NCBI GenBank assembly: GCA_024742875.1
Contig: JANSXP010000004.1
Span: 124,001 to 188,000, forward strand
Length of the DNA: 64,000 nucleotides
Direction: 5' to 3'
DNA from: Planctomycetaceae bacterium
Lineage (GTDB): Bacteria; Planctomycetota; Planctomycetia; Planctomycetales; Planctomycetaceae
The position numbers and the translations under genes are program-made. Positions 35,717 through 47,461 of the stretch are shown in pieces (positions within the stretch are counted from its first letter, which is position 1; each line of letters starts with the position of its first letter). A model generated the notes under the pieces. It ran no database searches. It was given only the letters and a program-made list of their open reading frames with translations, and was not told the origin of the DNA.

Positions 35717-36318
35717 ACTGTTCTCCCATCATCCTGATCCAGAAAGTCCGGATGGCAGTCGACTGATGTCAGCCGCACGTCGCGATCTTCCCGGCGCACC
35801 TCAAATGGCTGCGTCACTGACTGCCCCCCCAGGGAAAGATAGTCTCGCAGCGCCCATTCATTTACCGGAAACGCCAGTTCATCCCAGGGCAGGGCGTCCT
35901 GCTGCAGTGGAAACAACCGCGTCTCCAGACTCTCCTCACCGGGAGAGAAATCGGGGGACGACAGCCTGGCCAGATAGACCATGTGCACCTGACCAATGCG
36001 GGCAATGGTGTAAGTGGCCAGCAGCGTTTCCGTTTCGACGATGGCGTTGGCCTCTTCGCGCACTTCGCGACTGGCGCCTTCCCGCATCGATTCTCCAATC
36101 TCCATGAAGCCACCGGGCAGCGTCCAGTAGCCACGACGCGGTGCAATGGCACGGCGCGCCAGCAGAATCTGCCCTTCAAAAACGCAGAAGCCCGTCACGA
36201 TGACGCGCGGATTCTCGTAGTGGATCCAGTCACACTGCGAACACACCATGCGTTCCACATGGTCGCCACGCGGCACCTGGGCCTCAAAATTCGGGAAGGC
36301 AGAGATCGGAATATTCAT
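35713..36318 (-). CDS. Nudix hydrolase with N-terminal zinc-ribbon-like CxxC
   Basis: 201 residues. An N-terminal segment CSQCDWIHYENPRVIV is the NUDIX zinc-ribbon-type lead-in seen in NudC-like and ADP-ribose pyrophosphatase-like proteins, with only one CxxC visible. The Nudix box GGFMEIGESMREGASREVREE is complete. A C-terminal extension of about 50 residues has no motif. It overlaps the second Nudix gene by 4 bp, giving a two-gene Nudix operon. Substrate is uncertain. Confidence 0.85.
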   Translation of the reverse strand: MNIPISAFPNFEAQVPRGDHVERMVCSQCDWIHYENPRVIVTGFCVFEGQILLARRAIAPRRGYWTLPGGFMEIGESMREGASREVREEANAIVETETLLATYTIARIGQVHMVYLARLSSPDFSPGEESLETRLFPLQQDALPWDELAFPVNEWALRDYLSLGGQSVTQPFEVRREDRDVRLTSVDCHPDFLDQDDGRTV

Positions 36319-36378
36319 GACGCACTCAGCGAAACACGGAACCGTCGCAGTGTCCTCTGCAACGGCTCACCTGTCGAC

Positions 36379-38574
<2,196 letters not shown>

Positions 38575-38843
38575 TGACCTGTGGTTATCCATCAAACGCC
38601 ACCAGGACAAGGCGACCGGAACGAATGGCCCCCTTTCGGATCAGGAGAAAATCCCTGGCGACTACGGCGGGCGTTATAGCCCCAGACTCTCCCGCCCACA
38701 ACGGGATTCAGCGGGGTGTCTCACGTGCCGTCATAGTTGACCGCTGGAATGCGAAGAATGGGAGAATATAGGCAATCCTGGTGGACTATCTGGACATACC
38801 CTGAACAGAATACTGGGATACCATCATCTACCGGAATACTCTC

Positions 38844-39512
38844 ATGAAAGACCTTCTGTTCGCGTTGGCTGCATTCGCCACGTTCGCGGCCGCTGCGCCG
38901 GCGGAAATCATCACCTTCGACTTTGAGGGCACAGCTGGCACCGACCTTGATGGGTTGGCGACCGGTTCCACCTCGGTAACGTCTGGTGGCATCACGCTCA
39001 CATTGACGGCCACCTCCTCGATGGACGGTGTGTTCAATCTCACAGGCACGGGTGGTTTTGGAGTCAACACAGCGGGAGGCGGGGACGACACAGACGCATT
39101 TGACGGGCAGTCCGGAACTGAGTCCCTTACGTTCACCATTTCCTCAAACGTAGCCCTGTCTGACCTTTCACTGGTCTCGCTGGAATTTGATCGTTTCACA
39201 GGCAATACGGACGATGCCGGGGCGATTACCGCCGACGGAAACTTCCTCGGTGGATTTGCGGGCGGTATCTTCGACGACGACGATCTGAACGGCAGCAATC
39301 AGTTGGCCCTGAACGAATCAGGGTTTTCAACCAGCACCGAATTTGTCCTGCTGCATGCCGGAACTATCACAACGGAAATGGAACGAGGTTTCGGACTGGA
39401 GTTCATCACGTTCGATGCGACCGCCACCGCGATTCCGGAACCGGGTTCCTTTCTGATGCTCGGTGCTGGTCTCTCAATGGTCTGGTGGCAGCGACGACGC
39501 AAAGCCGCCTAG
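38844..39512 (+). CDS. PEP-CTERM sorted exported protein
   Basis: 222 residues. A signal peptide (1-20, ending APA) leads to a Gly/Thr/Asp-rich beta-sheet domain with no cysteine, and the C-terminus is a textbook PEP-CTERM signal: IPEPGSFLMLGAGLSMVWW followed by RRRK. Such proteins are processed by an exosortase/EpsH system and sent to the cell surface or extracellular matrix (family knowledge); no exosortase gene lies in this window. A palindromic terminator follows. No sigma-54 site was found upstream, although some PEP-CTERM genes in other phyla have one. Confidence 0.88.
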   Translation: MKDLLFALAAFATFAAAAPAEIITFDFEGTAGTDLDGLATGSTSVTSGGITLTLTATSSMDGVFNLTGTGGFGVNTAGGGDDTDAFDGQSGTESLTFTISSNVALSDLSLVSLEFDRFTGNTDDAGAITADGNFLGGFAGGIFDDDDLNGSNQLALNESGFSTSTEFVLLHAGTITTEMERGFGLEFITFDATATAIPEPGSFLMLGAGLSMVWWQRRRKAA

Positions 39513-39572
39513 TGGTCCCTGGATCCGTGGCAGTTGCTTGGATCGTTTCCCACAGGTGCGTATGATCGAGAG

Positions 39573-39606
39573 CAGGCAGGCTCGACGGCCTGCCTGACTT
39601 CCGTTT
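39573..39606 (+). terminator. Terminator of the PEP-CTERM gene
   Basis: CAGGCAGGC (39573-39581) and GCCTGCCTG (39588-39596) form a perfect 9-bp stem with a 6-base loop. The following T-tract is interrupted (ACTTCCGTTTT). Confidence 0.6.
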
Positions 39607-39635
39607 TAGTCCCCATTATTCCAAGGCTTACCCTT

Positions 39636-40583
39636 ATGAAGAGTTCGCTGACTCGACGGTCCTTTACGGCCGCATCTGCGTCCCTGGCCGCCTCAGTCGT
39701 CCTCGGAAAGACCGCTACCGCTATGACTTCATCCGCTGCTCCAAAATTCAAAATCTCGCTGGCTCAGTGGTCGTTGCACAAAGCCTTGTTCGGCAAGAAG
39801 ATGGACAACCTCGACTTTGCCAAAGTGGCCAAAGAAGAGTTTGGAATCGAAGGCATTGAGTACGTCAATCAGTTCTTCAAAGACAAAGCAGAAGACAAAA
39901 AGTACCTGGCCGAACTGAACAAACGTGCGGCCGATAATGGCGTCACGCAGCTTCTGATCATGATTGATGGCGAAGGTCAGCTGGGACATGCCAGCCTCAA
40001 AGAGCGGGCCAAAGCTGTCGAGAATCACTACAAGTGGGTGGCAGCGGCCAAAGAACTGGGCTGTCACTCCATCCGCGTGAATGCGGCCAGCTCCGGCAGC
40101 TACGAGGATCAGATCCACCGCGCTTCTGACGGTCTGCGGGCTCTGTCAGAATTCGGCGCCAAGCACAACATCAACGTCATTGTGGAAAATCACGGCGGGC
40201 TGTCTTCCAACGGCGACTGGCTGGCTGCTGTGATCAGCAAAGTGGGTCTTCCCAACTGCGGCACGCTGCCCGACTTTGGCAACTTCGGCATCAACCGCCA
40301 GAAAGGCGAGTGGTTTGATCGCTATGACGGCACGAAGAAACTGATGCCGTTCGCCAAGGCTGTCAGTGCCAAGACCTACGACTTTGATGAAGCACGTCCA
40401 CTGGTCACCATCGACACCCGCTGGAAGAAAGAAACCGACTACGGCAAGATGATGCAGATCGTCGCCGACGCCGGCTACGAAGGCTGGGTGGGCATCGAAT
40501 ACGAAGGCGGTAAGCTGGGCGAAGCCGAAGGCATCAAGGCCAGCAAAGCACTGCTCGAACGTTCTTTCGCGGCCATCAAATAG
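39636..40583 (+). CDS. Tat-exported sugar-phosphate isomerase/epimerase-like TIM-barrel protein
   Basis: About 315 residues from ATG 39636 ([17 protein letters not shown]), where the twin arginine and a hydrophobic stretch form a Tat signal; the longer frame from 39534 buries it. The mature part follows the xylose-isomerase-like/AP endonuclease 2 barrel: [38 protein letters not shown] and WVGIEYEG place the usual metal-binding Glu, His and Asp residues. Exported members of this family are numerous in planctomycetes; substrates are mostly unknown. A terminator follows. Confidence 0.82.
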   Translation: MKSSLTRRSFTAASASLAASVVLGKTATAMTSSAAPKFKISLAQWSLHKALFGKKMDNLDFAKVAKEEFGIEGIEYVNQFFKDKAEDKKYLAELNKRAADNGVTQLLIMIDGEGQLGHASLKERAKAVENHYKWVAAAKELGCHSIRVNAASSGSYEDQIHRASDGLRALSEFGAKHNINVIVENHGGLSSNGDWLAAVISKVGLPNCGTLPDFGNFGINRQKGEWFDRYDGTKKLMPFAKAVSAKTYDFDEARPLVTIDTRWKKETDYGKMMQIVADAGYEGWVGIEYEGGKLGEAEGIKASKALLERSFAAIK

Positions 40584-40618
40584 TCCACGGCAGACGAACG
40601 AGCCACGCCCGTTACAAT

Positions 40619-40649
40619 GCCCGGTGAGGACACTCCTCGCCGGGCTTTT
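40619..40649 (+). terminator. Intrinsic terminator of the TIM-barrel gene
   Basis: GCCCGG-T-GAGG pairs with CCTC-G-CCGGGC (40619-40645) around ACACT, followed by TTTT. It lies 36 bp after the stop codon and before the cysteine desulfurase gene. Confidence 0.8.
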
Positions 40650-40737
40650 GTCTGCGCCCACGTTTCGTCTGCCTGCCAAACGGTCGACCTGTCGATCTGC
40701 CGATTTCAGCAAGCCTCTTCCCCAGCCTGTTGCCACC

Positions 40738-41898
40738 ATGACCCAGAATTCTGACCGCATTTATTTCGACAATAACGCCACCACGCGAATCTGGCCCGAA
40801 GTGGCCGATGTGATGGCGGACGCCTGGCAGACGGCATTTGCCAACCCAGGCAGTCAGCACAGTTTCGGCCGGGACGCTCGGCCCGTTCTGGAGAACAGCC
40901 GAGACACGATCGCCCGCGTGCTGGATGCGGATCCGTCCGAGGTAATTTTCACCAGCGGCGGAACCGAATCGATCAATGCGGCCGTCTACGGCCTGACACT
41001 GGGCCGCACGGGGACGATCGCGCTTACGGCCGGAGAACACCCGGCCACAACGGCCGCCTGTGAACGAGCCAGACAAAACGGGCTGAAGCTGGCGACCATT
41101 GACGTGGATGAAAACGGCCTGCTGCAGGCGGACTGTGTTCGCGCGCTGCCGTGGCACGATCTGAAACTGGTGTGTGTGATTTTAGCCCACAACGAAACGG
41201 GCGTGATCCAGAATCTGCAGCCCCTGGCCGATCTGTGCGAGCAGCATCGCGTGCCCCTGCTGCTGGACGCTGTGCAGGCGGTCGGCAAAATTCCCGTCAG
41301 TTTTCGGCAGCTGAAAGCCACCGCTCTGGCGTTCGGGGCTCACAAGTTCCATGGCCCGCGAGGCATTGGCGGGCTGCTGCTGCGACGCGGCGTGCAGCTG
41401 CCCCCGTTTCTGGATGGCGGTCATCAGGAATCGGGACGCCGCGCGGGCACCGAACCTGTCCCCCTGATTGCCGGCATGGCCAAAGCGCTGGAACTGTTTC
41501 AAGGCGACGCGGAAAGCAGGATGGCTGACGTCCGCCTGTTGCGAGACTCGCTGCAGCAGCAACTGGCCGAGCAGTGCGCCCCCGTCGTCGTGCACGGGGC
41601 GGCTGTCTCGCGACTGCCGAACACGCTGAGCATCGCTTTTCCCGGAGTCGACGGCGAAGCCCTGCTAGTGAATCTGGATCTGGAAAACGTGGCGTGTTCG
41701 CTGGGCAGCACGTGTGCAAGCGGATCTGCGGAACCCGCTCCCGCGCTGCTGGCGATGAGCATTCCACCGGACGTTTGCAACAGTTCGGTCCGCTTTTCTT
41801 TAAGCGGCATGAACACTCAGCACGAAGTCGATACGGCTGCCCAAAAAATTGCGGCCGTCGTGAATCGGCTGCGCACCGCCCGTTCCCCCACCTCGTAA
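40738..41898 (+). CDS. Cysteine desulfurase (NifS/IscS family)
   Basis: About 386 residues from ATG 40738 (MTQNSDRIYFDNNATTR), which matches the family's N-terminus; the upstream frame runs through the terminator and is not coding. FTSGGTESINAAV binds the PLP phosphate, LAHNETGVIQ and LLDAVQAVGK follow, and AHKFHGPRGIGGLL has the PLP-binding Lys. The active-site Cys lies in CSLGSTCASGS. The enzyme takes sulfur from cysteine for Fe-S clusters or thio-modified tRNA. No iscU or scaffold gene is adjacent, so the pathway served is unclear. Confidence 0.92.
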   Translation: MTQNSDRIYFDNNATTRIWPEVADVMADAWQTAFANPGSQHSFGRDARPVLENSRDTIARVLDADPSEVIFTSGGTESINAAVYGLTLGRTGTIALTAGEHPATTAACERARQNGLKLATIDVDENGLLQADCVRALPWHDLKLVCVILAHNETGVIQNLQPLADLCEQHRVPLLLDAVQAVGKIPVSFRQLKATALAFGAHKFHGPRGIGGLLLRRGVQLPPFLDGGHQESGRRAGTEPVPLIAGMAKALELFQGDAESRMADVRLLRDSLQQQLAEQCAPVVVHGAAVSRLPNTLSIAFPGVDGEALLVNLDLENVACSLGSTCASGSAEPAPALLAMSIPPDVCNSSVRFSLSGMNTQHEVDTAAQKIAAVVNRLRTARSPTS

Positions 41899-42026
41899 CG
41901 CGGCCGTCAAACGGCAGGCAGCTGCTCGGCACGTAGTGGCTGTCACCACACAAGTCTTCGGCACGCCTCACGACAGCAACGCGGTCGGCGGGCCGGTTGA
42001 GGCGACTCGTCAGCGACAGGCCGCCT

Positions 42027-42056
42027 TCACATCCTGCGCTGTCACATCCTGCGCTG
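42027..42056. repeat. Two tandem 15-bp units
   Basis: TCACATCCTGCGCTG occurs twice in direct contact, in the 180-bp convergent gap between the cysteine desulfurase and accD genes. Nothing else is evident in that gap. Confidence 0.75.
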
Positions 42057-42078
42057 TCAGAGTGCGGGCCGAAAAACT

Positions 42079-42933
42079 TTAGTGCACGCAGTAGTCGATG
42101 ATGCGGGCCAGTTCAGAACGCATCTGAGCGCGGTGTACAATGCGATCCACAAAGCCATGCTTCAGCAGAAACTCGCTGGTTTGGAAGCCATCCGGCAGAT
42201 CGATCTTGCAGGTTGCCTGGACCACGCGAGGTCCGGCGAAGCCCACCAGAGCGTTGGGCTCAGCCACCACCACATCGCCCAGTGAGGCAAAGCTGGCGGC
42301 CACACCACCCATCGTCGGATTGGTGAGTACGGAAATGAACAGACCGCCCGCTTTGCGAAATCGAGCCAGGGCGGCACTGACTTTGCCCATCTGCATCAGT
42401 GAGATGATGCCTTCATGCATGCGTGCCCCACCGCCGGACCCGCTGACAATCACCAGCGGCAGTGACTTTTCGGTGGCCGCCTCCACAGCACGGCACAGCT
42501 TCTCACCCACAACGGACCCCATACTGCCCATGATGAATGCCGAGTCCGTCATTCCGAACACCAGTGGACGACCACGCATATAGCCGCGGCCGACCGTGCA
42601 GGCATCCGTCATGCCTGTACGCTTCTGCTCGGCCACGAGGCGATCGGCGTAAGATTTGCGGTCTGAGAATCCCAGCGGATCGGTCGGTCGCAGGTCGGTA
42701 AACCACTCTTCGAAGGAATCGGGGTCCATCAGCTGCCGAATGCGACTGGCCGTGGGAACGTAGAAATGGTGGCCGCATTCCGGACAGATGTTCAGGTTCT
42801 CTTCAACCTGATTTCGAAAGACGGTTGCCCCACAGGCATCGCATCGCAGCCAGAGTCCTTCGGGGACTCCACGTTTCGGTCGTTTCATATCCTGCAGCCA
42901 GGACTTCTGTCCTGCCTTATTGGTGGTTGTCAC
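42079..42933 (-). CDS. accD: Acetyl-CoA carboxylase carboxyltransferase subunit beta
   Basis: 284 residues from a GTG start at 42933, with AGGAGA 7 bases upstream. The N-terminal zinc ribbon has Cys31, Cys34, Cys50 and Cys53 (CDACG and CPECG). The crotonase-fold carboxyltransferase region shows [38 protein letters not shown] and GFAGPRVVQ, all diagnostic of AccD. It transfers carboxyl from biotin to acetyl-CoA in the first step of fatty-acid synthesis; accA is not in this window. The gene overlaps the preceding phosphatase-like gene in a GTGA, so translation is likely coupled. Confidence 0.96.
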   Translation of the reverse strand: MTTTNKAGQKSWLQDMKRPKRGVPEGLWLRCDACGATVFRNQVEENLNICPECGHHFYVPTASRIRQLMDPDSFEEWFTDLRPTDPLGFSDRKSYADRLVAEQKRTGMTDACTVGRGYMRGRPLVFGMTDSAFIMGSMGSVVGEKLCRAVEAATEKSLPLVIVSGSGGGARMHEGIISLMQMGKVSAALARFRKAGGLFISVLTNPTMGGVAASFASLGDVVVAEPNALVGFAGPRVVQATCKIDLPDGFQTSEFLLKHGFVDRIVHRAQMRSELARIIDYCVH

Positions 42934-43586
42934 GTTGTTGTCTCCTGAGGGGTTCCGTTTTCCACAGAAACCGCAGACTCCGGACAGTGCTCGGCGTTTA
43001 CAAAGGCGGCTGAATCAAAGCCACTCGATTCAAAGACTTCAATTGCGTCCGGAGTGTCTTCTCCGCAAAGACAGGCATTCACTTCCAGCAGCCGACTCTC
43101 CAGCGTACAGCGGATCACTGTCGCAATCGGATCCGGCACCACAATCGCAAACACAGAGTACTTTCGAATGGCCTTATTCAGGGTTTTCTGCATGCGTTCG
43201 CAGGCCGCCCCCAGTGTCTCTCCTTCCGGCGGACAAATCGACTGCGGTTTCTCCCGTCCGGTGCGGAACACTTTGGGATAACGCTTGCGGATGTCGGATT
43301 CCGGCAGTCCCTGCCAGAGCCCCTGATCCACATTACCAAGCTCATCCAGTTTTTTCAGCTTCACGCCCCCCTGAGATTCGGCAATCGCACGGGCCGTTGC
43401 CGCAGCAGGGTCGGTCGGGCACGTGTAAACAGCCTCCAGCCGCAGGCCCTGATGATTCAGCTGCTCCACAATCGAGCGGACCTGCTCCGTCCCTTTGTCG
43501 TTCATCGGCATCTCAAGGGATCCGATCAAACGAGATTGCTCGTCGTAATCTGTGCAGCCTGGTCGAATAAGTACGATTCTGGCCAT
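42930..43586 (-). CDS. Histidine-phosphatase (phosphoglycerate mutase) fold protein lacking both catalytic histidines
   Basis: 218 residues, with AAGGAG before the ATG. The fold is recognisable: [23 protein letters not shown], then CPPEGETLG and VIRC. However, the R-H-G motif reads RPG (Pro9 for the phospho-accepting His), the second His block reads VVPDP (Pro151), and the Arg of the middle S-D-L-x-R block is missing ([12 protein letters not shown]). It therefore looks catalytically dead. It lies between rpe and accD in a tight operon and is translationally coupled to accD, suggesting a regulatory or binding role; this is inference. Confidence 0.82.
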   Translation of the reverse strand: MARIVLIRPGCTDYDEQSRLIGSLEMPMNDKGTEQVRSIVEQLNHQGLRLEAVYTCPTDPAAATARAIAESQGGVKLKKLDELGNVDQGLWQGLPESDIRKRYPKVFRTGREKPQSICPPEGETLGAACERMQKTLNKAIRKYSVFAIVVPDPIATVIRCTLESRLLEVNACLCGEDTPDAIEVFESSGFDSAAFVNAEHCPESAVSVENGTPQETTT

Positions 43587-43604
43587 GGCGATACTCCTTA
43601 TCGG

Positions 43605-44309
43605 CTAAGCCTGCAAACCGCAGCGGCGTGCCTCTTCCGAAAGCACGGCACCAGCTTTTGCGTAATCGTCGTGGTCAAAAATTGAGCTTCCGGCCACAAA
43701 TATGTCGGCGCCAGCCTCGGCACACAGTCCGATCGTCCCGGCCGCCACCCCACCATCGACCGAGACCAGCAGACGATCTCCGGCCACTTCTTTGGCACGA
43801 CTCATTTTGGGCAGGACCGAATCGATGAATTTCTGGCCGCCAAACCCGGGATTGACGCTCATCACCAGCAGCAGGTCGCAGAACTCGAGAAACGGCTCGG
43901 CCGCCTCGATGGGCGTGTCCGGATTGATGGCCAGCCCGCTGACGACGTCGTGTTTGCGGATTTCCTGCAGCAGATTAGCGGGGTCGGGGACAGCTTCCAG
44001 ATGAATGGTGATCGCCTCGCAACCGGCCTTGAGATAGTCGTCCAGGTACCGTCCCGGCTCAGAAATCATCAGGTGGGCGTCAATGGGCGTCTGTGTGTAG
44101 CGCCGCAGGCCGGCAATCACCATAGCGCCGTAAGAAAGGTTGGGCACAAAGTGACCATCCATCACATCCAGGTGATACAGCGGCAGCCGAGCGGAATCGA
44201 TACGTTCGGCTTCAGACCGCAGGTCGCCAAAATCACATTTCAACATCGATGGTGCAATGACCGGCACATGGGCCCGCAGGTATTGCAGCATCTCATTTCG
44301 TGACAACAT
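43605..44309 (-). CDS. rpe: Ribulose-phosphate 3-epimerase
   Basis: About 234 residues from ATG 44309 (MLSRNEMLQYL) or ATG 44291; the frame's distant start at 44408 is not family-like. Family motifs are complete: IAPSMLKCDFGDL, HLDVMDGHFVPNLSYG, DAHLMI, MSVNPGFGGQKFI, SVDGGV and AGSSIF, covering the two catalytic Asp residues, metal-binding His residues and phosphate-binding loops. It interconverts ribulose-5-phosphate and xylulose-5-phosphate. Eighteen bases separate its stop from nothing on the same side; the next gene upstream in the operon order is this one, followed 3' by none, since the phosphatase-like gene starts at 43586 just past its end and is transcribed in the same direction. Confidence 0.95.
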   Translation of the reverse strand: MLSRNEMLQYLRAHVPVIAPSMLKCDFGDLRSEAERIDSARLPLYHLDVMDGHFVPNLSYGAMVIAGLRRYTQTPIDAHLMISEPGRYLDDYLKAGCEAITIHLEAVPDPANLLQEIRKHDVVSGLAINPDTPIEAAEPFLEFCDLLLVMSVNPGFGGQKFIDSVLPKMSRAKEVAGDRLLVSVDGGVAAGTIGLCAEAGADIFVAGSSIFDHDDYAKAGAVLSEEARRCGLQA

Positions 44310-44630
44310 GTATTCGCCAGGAATGAGTGATGAAGCGGAAGCAGGTTTCGCTTCCAAACTGTTCAGACTCTGTGAACAGACGCCTCCGAGTGAAGGCGGC
44401 ATTTTCATCCTCGGAATTCATCAAGTCCAGTCGAAGCATCCCAAACACCGGGTTTCATCCGAATGGGATTTTGAAACTCAACGCTTTTCGGAAAAACCCA
44501 ATTCACAGGCCACAATTGGCATGCCTTTTTGGCAGAAAGCCCGTTTCAGGCTGGAGTTTCGCGTCATGGCCACCAGGGCCAGTCCACGGCCGCCCGCTAG
44601 ACGACGGAAACGGTCAGCAGCGAATCGCAG

Positions 44631-45185
44631 TCAACTCGCCGGCAAACAAAATGCGCGGTCCAATCGTTGCAGCAGCGGATGGTTGGCTGGGCGAAATCGA
44701 CGAATCCCCACACAGCCGGAGGCTGCAGACATAACGGCGCGGCAGCGACGACCGGTGATCGTCTGCAGCTCCCGCAGGCTTTCGAGCGACATCACCCAAC
44801 TGAGAGCCCCCACGTAGTCTTCCCAGACCTGCAGCAGATAATGGTCGGGACGACGCTCCAGCCAGAGCGACAGTGTATCCCAGACGGCTGAACCGACTGT
44901 GATTCCCTGCAGCGCGCCCGCCGAAAGCGCCCTTTGTCGCCGCACAACCGAGAGATCAGCGATCGTCCAGGCGGCACAGGCTGGTGGGGCGGCGGCGAGG
45001 ACGAGCAGGGCGAATGGCGGCAGTCTCAATTGCTGCAATTCGGCTGCCAGTGTTCCCTCAAAACCGTCCAGTGGACCGTGCGACTGTGCGCAGCATTGCC
45101 GCGTGAGCGTCTCACCGTCAGTGATGTGATAGTCAAACACCTGGCCAAGTTGACTCAGCTGAGCTGGTGTGGATGCCACAGGCAT
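44631..45185 (-). CDS. Hypothetical cytoplasmic protein
   Basis: 184 residues from ATG 45185 (MPVASTPAQLSQLG), which has GAGAGGAA five bases upstream; the longer frame from 45239 lacks such a site. The protein is Leu/Ala-rich with a hydrophobic patch (PPFALLVLAAAPPACAAW) that is not a clean membrane segment, and it ends in a basic stretch. I recognise no family. It is divergent from the BON protein gene. The 220 bp between its stop and the rpe start show nothing of note. Confidence 0.55.
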   Translation of the reverse strand: MPVASTPAQLSQLGQVFDYHITDGETLTRQCCAQSHGPLDGFEGTLAAELQQLRLPPFALLVLAAAPPACAAWTIADLSVVRRQRALSAGALQGITVGSAVWDTLSLWLERRPDHYLLQVWEDYVGALSWVMSLESLRELQTITGRRCRAVMSAASGCVGIRRFRPANHPLLQRLDRAFCLPAS

Positions 45186-45738
45186 GCAGATTCCTCTCGA
45201 AGAATGCAAATACCAGGGCCGACGGGCCCTGGCGATCATTCGTTCGCAGACGATCGCAGGGGAATCGTTCGACGTGCGTGCGACCTGAGCCTACATCACA
45301 AACTGGCCGCAAGTTGCCCGTGAGCGAATTCGCGCTGGGAATCCCCAGGTCATACTGGGTGCCGACAAACCGCCGCCAATAAAGAACTGGCATCTCCCCG
45401 TTAGATCGTGCGGGTTGCACGCAGCGGCATAATCTGCCGGTGTAGGAATGCGAGACCAGGCCGAATCCGAGTACACGTTTCATTCGGTACGGCCGAAAAA
45501 ACCAGAAAGGTTTATCTAATCGGCACGCTGTTACCGATGAACCAACCAAGCCGTTCATTGCGCAGAAGGTCTATGGGATCAACATGTGGCATGGCGGGGC
45601 GGAGGCGACCGGAGTTGGTCAGTCCTTCAAATCCATTTCCAATCCGGTCAATTCGGTCCAGAACTTCTGGCCAAACCACCAGAGAGACCAGACTGCTGCT
45701 GGTGGACTAAGAGAAGCTAACTCAGGAGGAGAGCTTTC
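45186..45738. other. Divergent intergenic region, no gene seen
   Basis: 553 bp between divergent starts. Short open frames on the plus strand lack ribosome binding sites. I find no clear promoter pair; the only firm signal is the Shine-Dalgarno AGGAGGAG just before the BON gene. Confidence 0.5.
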
Positions 45739-47100
45739 ATGCGAAAGTACGGAAAATTGTTACTCGTGCTGGGGGTCCTGGCAGCTAATCCCGCCTGGGT
45801 CAGCGCGGACGGCCTGCTGAGCGGTCTGCGGCCCACAGCCAGCGTTCAGAAACAGCGCAATCAGAAGAAAGCCGAAGAAGTCGGCCGAGCTCTGCAAAGC
45901 GTCCGCATCAACGGCTATGACCTGCAGGTCGAAGTTCGCGGCGACGCCGTGAAACTGGACGGCAAAGTTCGCGATGTCACGCACCGCGCCCTTGCTGAAC
46001 AGGCCTGCCGCAAAGTGGCCGGTATCAAGACAGTCCAGAACAATCTGCGTTACGTTCCTGCCGGAGCCGTGCAGCAGACGTCCGGACAGTATGTCGACAG
46101 TGCCGTTCGCCCGGCTTACCACAAGAGCAGCAGTGAAGAGTCTGCCATCCAGCAGGTCCACTTCTCCAAGCCAGGCAAGCGTAAGCCCCGGGCCAGCAGC
46201 AGCAGCAAGTCGTTTAACCTGTTCGGTCAGCGTTCTGCTCAGCCAGCCGCTCAGACGGCTGCGAAGCCAGCTGCACAGACAGCCGCCAAACCTGCACCGA
46301 CCGCCATCAAGCCAGTCGTGCAGACGACGCAGCAGCCCACACCTCCGCCATTTGCTGCTCCTCCTGTGACGGAAGCGGCTCCGGAAGTGAAAGCCATGAC
46401 GCTGCCGGCCGTACCGGAAGTCAAAGAAGTGGCCAGACCACTGGTGGCTCCCAAAACGGTTCAGCCGAAAGTCGCCGCTCCACCCGCCCGACGCAGTAAC
46501 CAGCAGGTTGCTCAGCAGGTTGCCAACAACCTGTCACAGGTGGGACTGACGGGCTACGACGTGGAAATCCGATTTGACAAAGGTGTGGCCACGCTCGGCG
46601 GTGAAGTTGCCACGGAGGGCCAGCGACAGGCAGCTCAGTTTGCTGCGTCCAAAGTACCGGAAGTCGCTCAGGTAAAAAACCTGCTGACCGTTCAGCAGCA
46701 GATCGCTCAGACCAACTTCCCGGCCGGTCCTGCACCAGCCGCCATGGCCGCTCCTTATGGGGCTGCTCCCAATGGCCCCATGCCCTACGGTGCCGCTCCG
46801 ATGATGGCTCCCGCCGGTGCTCCGACGCCAATGGGCGGAAGCAGCATGTACTCAAATCCGCAGCTGCCGGATCACGCGTGGCCCGCCTACGCTCAGTATC
46901 CAAACTCAGCCGCAATTCAGTACCCAACACAGTACAGTGCGTCCGCGTTTCCTTACATCGGACCATTCTACCCCTACCCACAGGTTCCACTGGGGTGGCG
47001 TGAATCGCGTCTGGAATGGGATGACGGTCACTGGCACCTGAGCTTCGGCAAGAAGAAAGACGCCTGGTACTGGCTGTTCAAGCCCAAAAACTGGGACTAA
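45739..47100 (+). CDS. Exported protein with two BON domains
   Basis: 453 residues. A signal peptide (1-23, ending VSA) is followed by a first BON domain (about 43-107: VRINGYDLQVEVRGDAVKLD, then VQNNLRYV), an Ala/Pro/Gln-rich linker (about 125-250), a second BON domain (about 253-322: VGLTGYDVEIRFDKG, then AQVKNLLTV), and a Pro/Met/Tyr-rich tail ending in an aromatic patch DAWYWLFKPKNWD. BON domains usually bind phospholipid or polymer at membranes (family knowledge). A strong Shine-Dalgarno and a strong terminator suggest a highly expressed single gene. Confidence 0.82.
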   Translation: MRKYGKLLLVLGVLAANPAWVSADGLLSGLRPTASVQKQRNQKKAEEVGRALQSVRINGYDLQVEVRGDAVKLDGKVRDVTHRALAEQACRKVAGIKTVQNNLRYVPAGAVQQTSGQYVDSAVRPAYHKSSSEESAIQQVHFSKPGKRKPRASSSSKSFNLFGQRSAQPAAQTAAKPAAQTAAKPAPTAIKPVVQTTQQPTPPPFAAPPVTEAAPEVKAMTLPAVPEVKEVARPLVAPKTVQPKVAAPPARRSNQQVAQQVANNLSQVGLTGYDVEIRFDKGVATLGGEVATEGQRQAAQFAASKVPEVAQVKNLLTVQQQIAQTNFPAGPAPAAMAAPYGAAPNGPMPYGAAPMMAPAGAPTPMGGSSMYSNPQLPDHAWPAYAQYPNSAAIQYPTQYSASAFPYIGPFYPYPQVPLGWRESRLEWDDGHWHLSFGKKKDAWYWLFKPKNWD

Positions 47101-47135
47101 GTGACGGACGTCTCCTGACGTCTGAATGCTCCAGC

Positions 47136-47173
47136 AACGCCTGAGTCGCAACCGTGGCTCAGGCGTTTTTTTT
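47136..47173 (+). terminator. Strong intrinsic terminator of the BON gene
   Basis: AACGCCTGAG (47136-47145) pairs perfectly with CTCAGGCGTT (47158-47167), followed by six more T. A second small hairpin AGGTGGC/GCCACCT follows at about 47179-47201. The rest of the gap to 47461 shows no promoter I trust. Confidence 0.92.
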
Positions 47174-47461
47174 GTGGCTCAGGTGGCCCTCTGCGAGCCA
47201 CCTGCTGCGGCAAAGTGGTATCCGGGCTCGGGCCCGCGATCGTGGTTGTGACTCGGGAAACCGGTAAAAACGGATCAGACAATTCTGTCCGCAAAATCCT
47301 GATATTCCCACAAGTTACCTAACCGGAACGATCGATATAAACACAAGACATCTGGTGTCAGTAGATCAGGTGCAATCTATGCGGACCGACAACACGACGT
47401 TGTGGTCAGCAACTTAGTTCCTTCCGGGTCTTCACCCGTTTTTTTGGTAGGGATGAATGCA

